A stretch of 64,000 bases of DNA, taken from Chaetoceros tenuissimus (lineage: Eukaryota > Bacillariophyta > Thalassiosirophyceae > Chaetocerotales > Chaetocerotaceae). The DNA lies in contig BLLK01000022.1 in NCBI GenBank assembly GCA_021927905.1, forward strand, positions 992,001 through 1,056,000, in the 5' to 3' direction. Below the pieces are notes generated by a model, which searched no databases, was not told the origin of the DNA, and saw only the letters and a list, made by a program, of their open reading frames with translations. The position numbers and the translations under genes are program-made. Below, piece after piece: positions 1-11,523 of this stretch (the stretch's first letter is position 1; every line of letters begins with the position of its first letter).

Positions 1-70
1 ACAATATTGTGATAAATTTCCAACTTAAACTCATCATCTATTACCTTCTCATTTCCATAGAGACTTGAAC

Positions 71-2200
71 ATGGCGGAATTTCAATTAGGCCCTGGAGCT
101 TCTGACAACCTCAAATCATTCGTTGGGGCAATTGAACCAAATGGTGTCAAGGGAGCAGAAGGTAGTGCTTTGAGAAAAAAAGGATTCTCAAAGGCCGACG
201 GAAACGGCAGTGGAATGGTTTCACTAGCTGAGACTGAGAACTTTGTCTTGTTTGCTCTCAGTGAGCACATCGAAGACGAAGACCTTCAAAAGGAACTGTT
301 CAAGAGTTACCGTAAAAGCTTCAAATATGCGTTTGACCACGCTAAGAAACTAGGAAAAGCCAAAACATCTTCTAGTGATGATTACATCAGTTTTGCAGAG
401 TTCCGTATGTTTTGTGTATATCTAACCATCAGTGCAGCAATGTATGATGTCTTTACACTTGTTGATGGAGGGGATGAAGGAGTTACTGTGGATGATGACT
501 CCAGAATTTCGCTTGATGAATTTCTATCTGGATACAATTTACTAGGAGGGCTTGGTTTCCAAGCTCTTCAAAATATTGACTCAGATGAGAAAGCTACAGA
601 TTTGTTCAAGGCAGTAGATACGAATGATGGAGGATTTGTTCTTTTCAAGGAATGGGCTAATTACATCAAGGAAGGAGAGATCAAGGCAAAGACCCATATT
701 GGTACACTTCTAAGTGGCAACTTGAAAATTACAAAGGCACCAGGAAAGGCATCTTCTAGACCTGGTAGTGCTACTGCAAGATCTGCTCCCGCACGAGGAG
801 CAAAGACATCAAGTAGTGTTACTTCGAGAAAAACAGCAGGGTCAAGAACAGTGGGATCTGCACGCAGGCCTACATCTAGAGTAGCTACAACTAGTGATCG
901 CCCTGCTTCAGCATCTAATGCTAACTCACTCAAGTCAAAGGTTGCAGTAAGTCCTGTAATAGATGGAGTGTTTACACCAAAAAATGGCAGTAAGGAGTTG
1001 AAAGAGTTTCTCAAATCAATCCAGCCTTACACCGAGAAGACAAATGATGCGAAGAAACTTCGTCAGATGGGATTCCGTAAATGTGATGGAAATGGTTCAG
1101 GTGAATGTTCATTGGCAGAAGTTGATGCGTTTGTCTTGGACAATCTCAAAGCTGATTTTGGTCCTAAGCTAGGTGCTAAATTGTTCAAGCAATTCCGTCC
1201 TTCATACATTGTTGCATATAATGCAGCCAAAGATTTAAAATCCAGTGCCAAAGGAAATGATGATGACTACATTAATTTCAGTGAGTTCAGGGTATTAAAT
1301 GTTTACCTCTGTCTTTATGCATGTATGCTTGATGCATTTTCAACTGCTGATGGTGGTGGTGCTGGTGTAAGTGCCGATGACGATCGTAGAATGTCTAAAG
1401 CCGAATGGATGAATGCGTTCGATCACATGAAAACTAGAGGATTCAAAGGACTCCATAAACTTGAGACAGAGGATGACGCCGTTGCTGCTTTCCATGCTAT
1501 GGATGAAGATGGATCTGGTGTTGTACTCTTCCAAGACTTCTGTAATTATGTGAGTGCAGAGGAAGTTGAAAGTGGATCAAAGGTTGGACAGCTATTTGAG
1601 GGTAATGGTCTTGTATTGAGACCGTTGAATGCTGCACCTATGGCGGCAGCTGCTGACGAAGAAGCTGATTCAATTTTTGGAGATGGAGTCGAAGAAGTAG
1701 CACCAGTTGAAGAAGAACCAGTAGCCGAAGCTGTAGAAGAAGAAGAACAACCAGCAGAAGAAGCACCCGTTGCAGAGACTCCTAGCGAAGAAGCAGTACC
1801 AGCTGAAGAAGAGCAAGCACCGGTAGCTGAAGCTGTTGAAGAAGAACAACCAGTTGAAGAAGCTGCTGCTGCAGAGACAAGCGAAGAAGCAGTAGAAGCA
1901 GTCGTTGATGAAGAACCTGTAGCTGATGCAGTAGAAGAAGAACCTGTAGCGGAGACTAGCGAAGAAGCAGTAGAAGCTGAAGAAGAAGCTGAACCAGAGG
2001 CTGAGGAAGAAACAGCTCCAGAGGAAGAAGAAGCTGAACCAGAGGCTGAGGAAGAAGAAGCTCCAGAGGAAGAAGAGCCAGAGCCGGAGGAGACTGATCT
2101 AGCTGAAGAAGAAGAAGAAGAATCAGCTGTAGAAGCTGAAAGTAAGGAGCTTGTCGAAGGTGAAAATGAAAAACCTAGCCCAGTCACTATCGAGCAGTAA
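71..2200 (+). CDS. Tandem calflagin-like EF-hand protein with acidic tail
   Basis: A 709-residue protein, probably a calcium sensor. It holds two homologous modules of about 200 residues (roughly 1-210 and 300-520). Each has EF-hand loops; in module 1 they are D43-E54 (DGNGSGMVSLAE), about D132-E150 (long loop with a DDD run) and D183-E194 (DTNDGGFVLFKE). The order and spacing, including the helix around SFAEFRMFCVYLTI, resemble trypanosomatid flagellar calcium-binding protein (calflagin). The linker (about 220-300) is Ser/Arg/Ala-rich and basic; the last ~175 residues are Glu/Pro/Ala-Val repeats with extreme acidity. The start is the ATG at 71, inside a frame that opens at a TTG six bases earlier. 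No signal peptide is seen. The calcium-binding call is firm; the calflagin kinship is inferred from pattern, and a flagellar location cannot be assumed. Confidence 0.8.
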   Translation: MAEFQLGPGASDNLKSFVGAIEPNGVKGAEGSALRKKGFSKADGNGSGMVSLAETENFVLFALSEHIEDEDLQKELFKSYRKSFKYAFDHAKKLGKAKTSSSDDYISFAEFRMFCVYLTISAAMYDVFTLVDGGDEGVTVDDDSRISLDEFLSGYNLLGGLGFQALQNIDSDEKATDLFKAVDTNDGGFVLFKEWANYIKEGEIKAKTHIGTLLSGNLKITKAPGKASSRPGSATARSAPARGAKTSSSVTSRKTAGSRTVGSARRPTSRVATTSDRPASASNANSLKSKVAVSPVIDGVFTPKNGSKELKEFLKSIQPYTEKTNDAKKLRQMGFRKCDGNGSGECSLAEVDAFVLDNLKADFGPKLGAKLFKQFRPSYIVAYNAAKDLKSSAKGNDDDYINFSEFRVLNVYLCLYACMLDAFSTADGGGAGVSADDDRRMSKAEWMNAFDHMKTRGFKGLHKLETEDDAVAAFHAMDEDGSGVVLFQDFCNYVSAEEVESGSKVGQLFEGNGLVLRPLNAAPMAAAADEEADSIFGDGVEEVAPVEEEPVAEAVEEEEQPAEEAPVAETPSEEAVPAEEEQAPVAEAVEEEQPVEEAAAAETSEEAVEAVVDEEPVADAVEEEPVAETSEEAVEAEEEAEPEAEEETAPEEEEAEPEAEEEEAPEEEEPEPEETDLAEEEEEESAVEAESKELVEGENEKPSPVTIEQ

Positions 2201-2344
2201 TTACTTTTTTCGACATGTTGAAAATTCTTTGTTTCAATTTACACAAGTTCCAATTGTAGTCATGTTTATTTGTTGAAAATCCCTTAACCCTTTCACATAA
2301 GTAGTAACGTAATAACTATATTTTGTTTACAAGATTTCTAGATT

Positions 2345-3362
2345 TTAAACTCCAGAGAATTCAACACTATCTTTTGGGAATAGCTCAACTGTTGGAAACT
2401 TCACATTCTCTTCTGACCATTCGATAGCCCAATATTCTTCCACCATTTTCTCAGCTTTTGGAGTATACCACTCCATTAGGTGACTTCCTGTATCCAATTT
2501 ATGTGTAGAACTATTCTCTTCTAAGAAGGCATGAGTGCGATTTTCGCATTCATCGGAATTACCCCATCCAGTCTTTCCATATCTCTCCCAGGCCGTTCTT
2601 CCTTCGACCTCATCTCTAGCCGAAGTCAAGTGTTGCAAAATCATCTTTGCATCGTGCTGAAGATTATTTTGATGACCAATCAAATCAATGAAAGGCCACC
2701 ACTTTTTATCAATCTTTGCCAACTGTGGTTGCCAATGAACATCAAAACATTCCTCAGTATATGTAGTCACATAATGTAGAAATGATTCAAATTTTCTTTT
2801 CATTCTTGATGCATTTTTCCTTTTCTTCCTCTGACGGTAGTTTATTACAACAGTGCTTCACATAATAGTCTTCCTTTACAGCTTTATCCAAGAACGCCGA
2901 TAGTACCCTCTCCTTAGGTTCTCTGACAATAGCAGCCCTAGTCCACAAAGGAGAGGTCATCATAGCTGTTGCTATCTCTGGCTCATAGTCATTCAAAACT
3001 TTAATTTGATTCTTTTTAGGGTCATGTGCATTGAACCCTCGAATAAGGCACCAATTTTTATTTCCATTGACTCGCATAAACATTCGTTTCCATTCAGAGC
3101 AAGCTACCTTGGGGAAGGTGAAGAATATGAGTTTATATTCTGGCAGCACAAATACCGATCTTGCAAACTGATCATATATGAGGTCTTGAGGCGTTATTTC
3201 TGGTAGATTTAGGTTCGACTTTTGCGTTTTTGGAAGTGAACCGCTATTTTTCACAATTGCTTCTGCTACATTGTTGAGTGTGGACAGATTCAACGATATT
3301 ACCAAAAGAACAATAAGACAAGCTCCGCAAACATACTTGACTAAGTTTGGAAAGTTGTTCAT
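2345..3362 (-). CDS. Membrane sulfotransferase split by a one-base frameshift
   Basis: Two overlapping minus-strand frames together make one Sulfotransfer_2-type enzyme, which would move sulfate from PAPS to a carbohydrate, probably in the Golgi lumen. The N-terminal part (start ATG 3362, stop at 2787) has a single N-terminal membrane anchor, the PAPS-site segment FFTFPKVACSEWKRMF and the 3'-phosphate segment IVREPKERVLSAFLDK. The C-terminal part continues in the +1 frame from about 2795 to 2345 and has the family's DVHWQPQ and KWWPFIDLIG segments. Removing one A from the AAAA run near 2792-2795 joins the frames smoothly; there is no GT-AG pair that would make an intron there. It may be a sequencing or assembly slip, a recent null allele or a pseudogene. 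A second, unrelated-subfamily sulfotransferase lies at 43.7 kb. Confidence 0.7.
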
Positions 3363-3527
3363 TATATAAAGGAGCAATTTGTGATAAAAGAGTTGGTATT
3401 AAATGATTGTACAATCAGATATGTTTTGAAATTCAAAAAGAATGAATTCAAAAAAAACGCGTACCGTTGTTTTCTCGACGTACATACTTGACTATACCAT
3501 ACTGGGGATACATACATACTTGACTGT
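3330..3527. repeat. Three copies of a 12-mer, ACATACTTGACT
   Basis: The 12-mer occurs near 3332 (inside the first codons of the split sulfotransferase), near 3483 and near 3516, all in the same orientation. The last two lie in the 330-bp gap before the next gene, where otherwise I see only AT-rich sequence and no convincing gene. It could be a cis-regulatory site for the sulfotransferase or a small local duplication. Confidence 0.5.
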
Positions 3528-3692
3528 AGACGCGGTTTTCTCACCATTGCAACGAAACAATTATGTTGTACTATTATGAATTGTGATGTGTTTTTTCCAT
3601 TTGAAAATAGGCGTGCGTTTATAGTGGTTAATTGACTCAAGGATAATCTTCTTGAAGTTTCACTCAGAAAATTTCTTACTGATTTCATTATT

Positions 3693-4937
3693 TTACACTG
3701 ACGAAATGGCGGTATCCAATGACACTGCTCGTTTCAAAGCATTCCTCAATATTTGCGGGTGAATGTGTTCTGCTCTTCCATCCTTTCCTTTACTAAGCAT
3801 GACACCTTGTAACCCTAAACGATGAATCAATTCGTCCACACCATTCTTATCATCGTCATCCCCACCTCCTTTAAGACGAAGTGCACGCATAATACATTCA
3901 CACGCTAATATAACTGCTGCATCAAAAGATAAAGATTGCAAATAATTCTCAACATCACTCTGAGAAATGGTCTTGATCAATTCTTCATATTCAAAGGGAT
4001 CTTGTTCATTCTCGTTAGCACTTTGTTTCTTCAAGTATTCATGAGTCTTGTTCAAAATAACCAATTCTGCGGCACCCGCATTTCTTCCAACAGCAGTAGC
4101 ATGACATTTCCAAAATTGTCCAGTAGGATCACATCTCCAAATTTCAACATTTTGATACCTATCCTTCCCAACGACTAAAACAGAAAGTGGCAAAAGAGAC
4201 ATCCCATTCCCATCACTTCCTCCATCCGATGCCATACTCTGTGTAGACTTTTGAATCTGATTTGCAATATTCTGAGCAATCATGGATGCTAAAATTGTTC
4301 CTTGAATTCTATGGGTTGCAAAAACATTATCTTCTTGTGACAAGAGTGTAGATAGGTAAATGGATTTCAGAATTGTAAAATGATGAAATGCAATGGAATG
4401 TGGTGCCGATCCTCCTACACCAATGATTGTATCACATGGTAAAACTGTCAAGGATGAATGCATGGATATAAATTGATGAGTAGATGTAGTACTATGTGGC
4501 TGGTTGGTATGAGACCATAGTGGTTTGTATTGAACATCTTTTTCTCCTTGTTTCTCATCTTGTTTAATTTTTGCCTCAGTGGTTTTTGTTTTGATTGGCA
4601 GCAAAGGTGATTGATGTCTGGTAGACAAGACAATAGCATATTTTTCCCCAAACTGCATAGCTAGGACTAGACTTGATGATAAATCGTTTGGATCTGAAGA
4701 TTTTCTTGCATTCTTTTCTACATTGTAAAGTCTTCCATCGGGTGCAAATATTGTATGGGGTAAAGATGAATACTTTTCGGCTTCTATCGAAGGAGTCTTG
4801 TGTATTGCAGTTTGCGACGTTGACATTTTACTGCCATTATTTCTTATGTGGTTAGGTTGCGATGCATGAATCTTTTGTATGTATGTACAATAAAAGAATA
4901 GAAATACAAAATGTGTAACATGGTGGATTTTCCTCAT
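3693..4937 (-). CDS. Proteasome alpha-type-like protein with a secretory leader
   Basis: A 414-residue protein with recognisable 20S proteasome alpha-subunit landmarks. F64-E74 reads FAPDGRLYNVE, matching the alpha-family N-terminal signature (FSPDGRLxQVE). Residues 98-180 carry the first sheet and a hydrophobic turn (IIGVGGSA), and D270-N286 (DPTGQFWKCHATAVGRN) matches the family's TDPSG...K-A-x-GRN strand and helix. It is longer than ordinary alpha subunits (about 230-260 aa) because of a ~60-residue N-terminal extension and Lys/Ser-rich loops. Residues 1-25 form a signal peptide or anchor (basic start, then VFLFFYCTYI). Position +1 after the likely cut is Ser, not Phe, so a classical plastid stroma signal is not obvious; ER, periplastid space or secretion are all possible. 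No catalytic Thr is expected. A second protein of this kind lies at 30-31 kb. Confidence 0.75.
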   Translation of the reverse strand: MRKIHHVTHFVFLFFYCTYIQKIHASQPNHIRNNGSKMSTSQTAIHKTPSIEAEKYSSLPHTIFAPDGRLYNVEKNARKSSDPNDLSSSLVLAMQFGEKYAIVLSTRHQSPLLPIKTKTTEAKIKQDEKQGEKDVQYKPLWSHTNQPHSTTSTHQFISMHSSLTVLPCDTIIGVGGSAPHSIAFHHFTILKSIYLSTLLSQEDNVFATHRIQGTILASMIAQNIANQIQKSTQSMASDGGSDGNGMSLLPLSVLVVGKDRYQNVEIWRCDPTGQFWKCHATAVGRNAGAAELVILNKTHEYLKKQSANENEQDPFEYEELIKTISQSDVENYLQSLSFDAAVILACECIMRALRLKGGGDDDDKNGVDELIHRLGLQGVMLSKGKDGRAEHIHPQILRNALKRAVSLDTAISSV

Positions 4938-5402
4938 TATTGTTTGTAGAATCGGAACGAGAAGTTTCTAATTACTGTGGTATAATTTTCAGATGTAAAT
5001 GTATTTAAAGTGCGTGTAAACCTTTGTGGCGAACCTCTGAGTCGGTCAGATTGTTTCTGGTTGCTGTGATTAGCAGAAATAATGAATCAGAGGACTAGGA
5101 ATATGATAAAAGGATTGCAGCGACGAGAGAGATACTGTGATACTGTGATCTGTCGAGATACTAACCCAAATAACTGCCAAAACAAAAATGTGAAGCAAAA
5201 AGAGGACGTTAACTTATGTTGTTATCTAATTTAGCTTAATCTATTCGCTTTTTCAATTCTCCTTTGGAAGGAGCAGCGTAAAAGCATCACAGTCGCCACT
5301 TCTTGTTTTTTAATTTCACATCATCTGACCTCTTTACTAGGGATGCAATCAATTACAATTGCATGCAATCTGAAATAAGTGTTTACAACTGATACCGTCA
5401 AG
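4938..5402. other. Divergent intergenic region
   Basis: This separates two divergently transcribed genes and should hold both promoters. I see AT-rich DNA and a short local repeat (GATACTGTGATACTGTGATC near 5130), but no gene. Confidence 0.5.
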
Positions 5403-8312
5403 ATGCCTCGTCTGAGTGGAATGGACAAAGGGCGTCGAAGGAAGCGAAAAAGGACTTCGACACCCGAACAAAACAAATGCATCAAAGCTGATGATGGCAT
5501 GGCCTTTGAAGATTTTACCGATCTTGCAGAATTGTCACCTAGATCGTCCACATCTTCAACTGTCACTCCCTTGGTCAAGCATAAGAATACATCTTCTCTT
5601 GAAGAGCAACCAAGTAATCCTTCCTTTGGCTCTACAAGAGGTGTTCCGAGCCATCATACAATCACAAGCATCATGAAGAAGAATCATTTGCCGCAGGTTT
5701 CCACGGCAAAGAGGTCTAGATTAGATCATGCTGCTTCAGATTCGACTCGGAATCAATCAGGTTCAAAAAGTGTTCATTTTGATACAGCTATAACTGAGAA
5801 TAAGTTAGAAGCTAGACCCAACAAGAGACCTTTGACAAAGGAGAAACAAATACTATCTTGTACCAAGCGTTCCCTAGAAGAGTTGATGGCGTATATACAA
5901 CCAAAATATCCAGATAAAAATGTTTCAACATTGATTTGCAACAAGGAGCAAAGTCAAGGTACAAATATGTCTCTTTATGAATTTTCGGAAAAACTCTTTG
6001 AAAAGTTTGACCATTCTTTGAAGCAAGAAGTTGTTGCTGAAGTTATGTTTGCTATTCTGGAATTGTTTCAAGTGCATCCCGGATGGATACTGAGTCATAC
6101 CTCACAGGAAGTAAACCAGATATCTGCCGCTGCATTTCTACATCAGATTCGAATCAATATTTCTTCAAATGAAAAGGGGATAGATTGTCACTATTGTCCA
6201 GATTCTTATTTTGTTCAAGTGCATGAAAATGAAATATCCATGTTGTTTGGAGAGATATTAGCACTGCTTCTTTTGGGAATTGAGCTTGATGATGATAACA
6301 TCAACGCTTCATCCAAGTATTTACTTTTGAAACAAAGTATATCTTGTAATAGAGCCTTGGGACAGCAAACTTTCTGGGGAAACGTTTTGACTGCTGTAGA
6401 ACATGGGGACCTTGACAAGGCTGTGAAGCTATTACGGGAATTTACTAATGGAAAAGAGTCATGGAAAAATAATTTTTGTGCATCTCGAGAAGAAGCAAAG
6501 GTCGATGATAAAAGTCAAGTTTCAAGCAACCAGAAACTTTTGCCGCAGCCGAAATCCCTTTTTGAGAACATTGACCTTGATGATAATCGCCGGTCCATCA
6601 TTGAGAGTGAATTGAAAATGGCGCGAGAGAAGGTAGCTTACTATGAAAGTCTGCTAGATTCATCTGCAAAAGAATTCACATCTACAGTCCAACCAAAGGG
6701 AACAAAGGTGTCGGAGATCGTACAAAATAAAGAGACTGCTCAAACTGTGACGTCTGAGAACGGAAGTACAAATGACAAAGAAGAAAAGACAAAGAGCCAG
6801 AGCAACGAAATCACAAATGCGTGTGTACAATCTGGAGAGGTCAATGCTACGGAAGTTGTACAGGGAGAGGACAGAAACGTTGAGTTCGGAAACTCTTTGA
6901 AGCCATTTGAACCACAGAAATCTGCTCAATCTGCATCTTCTGATAGGCAAAGGGCAGACAAGATTGTTGGAGAAGAAAACGACAAATTCCATTATCAGAA
7001 GAATACGTCTGGGGAAAGTGTTTATCCTGAAGGGTCAACCGTGTGTGAGACCATACACATGGATAATATTGTTGATTCTATTCCTCCTGGTGAGATAGAT
7101 AAAACCATTCAGATTGATGAAAAAATGGATGGTGATGACACAAGCAAGAAAAACTCCAACAGGAAAAATACTTCTTCTGGAGGGGGAATTATTCTCCATA
7201 CTGCAACTTCTAACGAGGTAGATAACTCCAATACCATTGACAAAGATATGAAAGTTTCCTTTTCTATTCCGAAGAAAAAGGAATTTGTCAACGTGGATGG
7301 AAAAATGACTAATACATTGACTGAGATCAAAGAAGAACCAATTATGACTTCAATAATCGAACCGGATGTAGAGCAAATTGACAGCAATATTACTATGGGG
7401 GAGGTGTCTGTCAATCCTAGTTACCCCTATGGACATTCTAGAAATCCAGTGAGGTATGGAAGATTTATAATCGCAATTGAAGACTGACAATTATTGTAAT
7501 GTGTAAGCGTACTAACAAAATGTTTTAATAGGGAAATGAGAATAGGATCACGTATAGATGTCCTCGATAAGTATGGTGTCTGGAGCAGTGCGACAGTAGT
7601 GGAGCGAAAAAAGAAACAAGTGAAAATTCAGTACGATGGTTGGCATAGTAAGTGGAATGATAAGTTGGATCTGAACTCGAAACGGCTTGCTCCTATATAC
7701 ACACATTCTGCTAGAATTAAATGTCTTGCTGCTCTTCACTTCATGGGGAAAAAGAATTCAGTCAAGCGCAAAGAATATCTTCTATGGAGGACTTCTACTT
7801 TAACTTCTAATGATGTTGACAGTGAAAGTACGGAAAATAAAATCTACAATCCAAGTGACCTTTGGCCGTGTATTTTGCATATCAGGATGCCCAGTGCTAA
7901 GAAGAAATCGACTAAGATTCTATCCAAAGAAAAAAATGTATTCGTTGAACCCTATATGCCCTCATTACTACCGAATTATTTTCAGAAATTGATGGAGTTT
8001 GGAGGCTTTTGGATAGAGGCAAAATCAGTGCAACTTTTTCCATACTCTCCAACACAACACACTTCTTTCGTTGAAGATCATGCTGAAAGCAACTTCCGTG
8101 CGAATTTCAAGAAAGCTTTTGTCGCTGCTATTGATGATAAAACAACCCCTGGCTATTTAAAGACCCAAAACTTGTATAAGAAAGGTTCTTTAGTGAATTA
8201 TCGCTATCAGTCATCTATGGAGAGACTGGTAGATTTCAGTGGTTGGCATGATGAAGATGCCTTTCGAAATGAAAATAACGATACTTCAGTGAAGAAAAAA
8301 GTGGAGAAATAA
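5403..8312 (+). CDS. Nuclear-looking protein with C-terminal Tudor/Agenet-like domain
   Basis: Two exons, 5403-7453 and 7532-8312, give 943 residues. The intron 7454-7531 (78 nt) has donor GAG|GTATGG, a perfect TACTAAC branch site at 7510-7516 and acceptor AATAG, and keeps frame (phase 2). The start is the ATG at 5403, because the frame is closed by a stop 27 bases upstream. Residues 1-20 are very basic (KGRRRKRKR), like a nuclear localisation signal. Residues ~155-340 look helical and folded; ~375-680 are charged and low-complexity. Exon 2 opens with IGSRIDVLDKYGVWSSATV and WHSKWNDKLDL, a small beta-barrel of the Tudor, MBT, Agenet or chromo-barrel type that usually binds methylated Lys/Arg. 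The remaining ~190 residues are unrecognised. A chromatin role is inference. Confidence 0.65.
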
Positions 8313-8452
8313 TGATAGACCTCTTATGATAAACAATAGATTCTCTTGATAGATTAAATGTAGTTTAAATTATGTAAAGCTGCTTAACAAAATACTTCAT
8401 CTATTTGATACAAAACTTGAATGTCGAAAATGTCTATGTAAATATGTTGGTT

Positions 8453-11214
8453 CTAACTAAGTATCTTTCTCATTTCGTCAAGCTTTTGCTGTTGCTCTTC
8501 TTCTTGCATGTATAAAGCACCTATTCTAGATAATTTTTCCAATTTCTTAGGGTCTGTGCAATCAATAGGAAATTCTTTTGAAGTCCCAATAACCGGGTCA
8601 AACTGGAGAATAATGTTAGATCTATTATCAAAATGAACTAAGTGAAAGTAGTGAATGAGATTGCTTACCCTGTAATACTTTGTATTGGAAATTGCAGAAT
8701 GAGGATTAGTAGTTCTCCCTTGACTAAGAATATCTTCCAATATCCAATGCGTTTTTGCTGTGTCTGTCGCGGAGTTCACGATTTGGTTGATTATACCATC
8801 CCATCCCCAAGCTGGAGAGACCCGTTTAGACTCAAATTCCCCTGTCCCTATACTTACAATCATCTCGATAGGAACATCGGGGAATAATGTTCTAGCCTCG
8901 TGTAAAGCAATTGCTGTCGGATTACTAGCGATCAATCCGCCATCACTGTACATTTCTGAACCCATCATGACAGGTTTGAAAAAGGTAGGAGCTGCAGTTG
9001 TTGCTCGCAAAGCTGCTCTTTGAAGGACTCTGAATGACCCCTCGTGTCTTGACGCCTTGATATTACGGGTTTCAGATTTGACAGTACTTTGATCATTATT
9101 AGATTTGAATGGGAATCCCAGCTTTTTCTTAGCCTCGTCAGGACAGATAATAAAATTATCTTTCTTTTCATTCTTGCTGTAATTATAGTTGCGAAATAAA
9201 CAACATTTACTTGTAGTGGAACTCATTTTAGCAGAAACTGCAAAAACCAATGGCACTCGAGGGTCCGCTCTACTATCAAGCATTGAATTTTCTCCAAGTA
9301 TTTCCATCATAACTTCTTTGAATGGTACCTCACTGTAGCTCGCAGTAGTGAACAAAAGCATTGGGGCCGATAACGAGCTTTTGACGAATATTTTGTCAAT
9401 TAATTCGTCATATCTCTTCTTTGCAAGTTTGTTGGATTCTCTTCGTAGACCGACCAAGAAAGCAATGATGGCACCTGTTGAAGTGCCACATATAATATCA
9501 AACTTATCGCATACTTCTGCGCCTCCTAATGAATCAATCATTGCTTGCATCATCGATATTGATAGAACTCCTCTGGTACCACCGCCGTCTAATGCTAGAA
9601 TCCTCAGTCCTTTTTGGTTGGGAGATTTAGGGACAAACACATTATAACCAAGAGCCGCTAATAGCTTGTTTGATGTCCTTTGAATCTCGCCCTCGATTCC
9701 ATTTTTCATGGAGGCAGCAGCTAGAAATGCTGTATCATCTGTCTCTTGACTATTAGCAAATAGCCTCTTCATTTTTTCGTAAATATATTTGATCCTTCTG
9801 TTCCTAATGCGTTTTTGCTTGGTGAAAGAAGAAAAGGAACGAACTGTTTCAAGGAGATCTGGCGTTTTCTGAAAAATCTCTACGGCATCATCACTAGCAA
9901 CTACCATGGCTAGTAATAGCTGTTGAATGTACAAACAGCATCGGAGCCTGGAGTCTTTACATAAAATACATTTTGAGATAATGGATAATGAATGATAAAT
10001 TACGCAATTTCAATTCAAAACTCACCTCTTCTCTGCTTTCTTGTTTTAGGATGAACTCCAACTTTTCGCAGCGATTGTCTGTTGGAAAATCTTTCAGCTT
10101 CACTTGCATGACTCAGAAATAAAACCAAGTCTGAGATGAAAGTACAATCTTTGTTTAGAACCAGTAATTCTTCTGTTATGGCAGCACTCCAATTCTTATC
10201 CTTGGAACATAAATCTCTTAAAGATTTGCATGCAGAGCATGCAGCATGGAACTTGTTCATATTATCAGAGGACAGGATATCACATGAAGAATCTTGTCTT
10301 GAGTTTCCTCGTATTTCTTCAGCAATATCATGAATACATTGAACAATTGGTTGTAATCCCCCAGTATTGTCGGAGAATTCAAGCCATTGTTCTGTAGTTT
10401 CTACTGCTAATGCTGTTTCAACGGCTAAAAGTCCAAGATCAGTAGATACCCTAGCACTATGTGTATCTTTCTGTTTTGGATGAACTGAATGGAGTAGCTC
10501 TCTAGTTTCTTCTTCCATTCTAGGTCTTCTTGACCTTCCCCTGAATATTTTTTCAAGTATTGCCCTTTTTCGTGTTTTTTGCCTACCATTCTTTGAATAA
10601 TCATGATTATTGCTACCAAATTGTGAATACATGGGTTCATTGTGGGGTAGTATTTCAATACCTTTGTTGACATCATTTTCTGATAAATGAGTAATTACGG
10701 AGCCGTCCATGTCTTCATCATACTACACTCATCACAAGTAAAAATGAGAAACACATTATTTTTATATCAATTAGATTTTTTAATCAATATATGACAATAG
10801 ACTTACCTCGACCATCTTGTCGTGAATCATTCTCACTCCAGACTTGGTACGAACTTGTTTATCTTTCTTTTGCCAATTAGCAATCCACTGACTAACCCAA
10901 TCAGATTGATCTATTTCAACATCTTCCTGAAAGAGATGTCTGTATCGTAATTCTGTAGATATTTGTTGTGTCTCTCTAATCTTTGGTTTCATGAACAACC
11001 TGGTGGCTTCTCTCCTATCTTGATTCAATCCATCAGTCAAGAAATCACGTTTTACAAAAGCTTGATTTCGAGACCAAGATGGAGTATAAGATTGTACAGC
11101 AAAGTACACATCCGTCGAAGCTAATACTGACATCAGCCATAGTGCTTTATATAGATTCATTACTTTGTTTCTTCTAACTAGTGAAGTTGAGGTTAATGAT
11201 GGTATTGAATTCAT
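8453..11214 (-). CDS. Patatin-like phospholipase
   Basis: Four exons (11214-10807, 10722-10026, 9954-8669, 8602-8453) give 846 residues. Introns are 84, 71 and 66 nt with donors GTAAGT, GTGAGT and GTAAGC; the last intron has no stop and stays in frame, so a naive reading would retain 22 extra residues between KYYR and FDPVIG. The patatin core has the oxyanion loop DGGGTRGVLS, nucleophile elbow GTSTG and the catalytic-Asp motif SDGGLIASNP, so this should be a serine lipid acyl hydrolase of the calcium-independent PLA2 (iPLA2-gamma/PNPLA8) type. The middle region is armadillo-like helices. The N terminus has a hydrophobic stretch after a short lead (a Met at residue 19 is an alternative start), suggesting a membrane or organelle leader. 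Substrate and location are inferred. Confidence 0.88.
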
Positions 11215-11523
11215 TGTATTTTATGCTGCCTTTCTATTCAGTTCGTAAATATTATTTCTAACGGATGAAGTGGTGTCAAAGTCAATGTCAAGTGACAGGC
11301 CATTTCAAATTCTGGCTCGCAATGAAAATATGGCTAGGTAACATAACCGGATACCACAACAACGACTAGCTAGAGAGCACATAGCACACCAACAACAACA
11401 ACAACGAACAAATCTTCAACCTGACTAAAATTCATGAACCCATTCATGTAACTAGAAAACAGTCAGTCATTGCATCCAAGTAAGCACACAGAGAAACACA
11501 TATAGATATACCCAAAGTAAAGA
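11215..11523. other. Divergent promoter region with CAACAA tract
   Basis: This gap lies between the divergent patatin and COG8 genes. It contains an ACA/CAA-rich tract near 11355-11410, probably 5' leader of COG8. Nothing else is recognised. Confidence 0.5.

Noticed and set aside
1546-2187. Long Ser/Ala-rich frame antisense to the acidic tail of the EF-hand protein
   Set aside because: It is the reverse reading of GAAGAA repeats, which gives Ser-rich frames by composition.
2787-2803. Programmed frameshift in the sulfotransferase
   Set aside because: No slippery heptamer with a downstream structure was evident, and such enzymes are not known to use one; a simple one-base gain explains it.
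3362-3688. 108-codon minus-strand frame upstream of the split sulfotransferase
   Set aside because: Composition is not coding-like, it lacks any domain, and it overlaps the next start; more likely 5' leader.
8603-8668. 22-residue hydrophobic insert in the patatin domain
   Set aside because: It is a 66-nt in-frame intron with GTAAGC and CCAG borders; removing it restores KYYR-FDPVIG as in the family.
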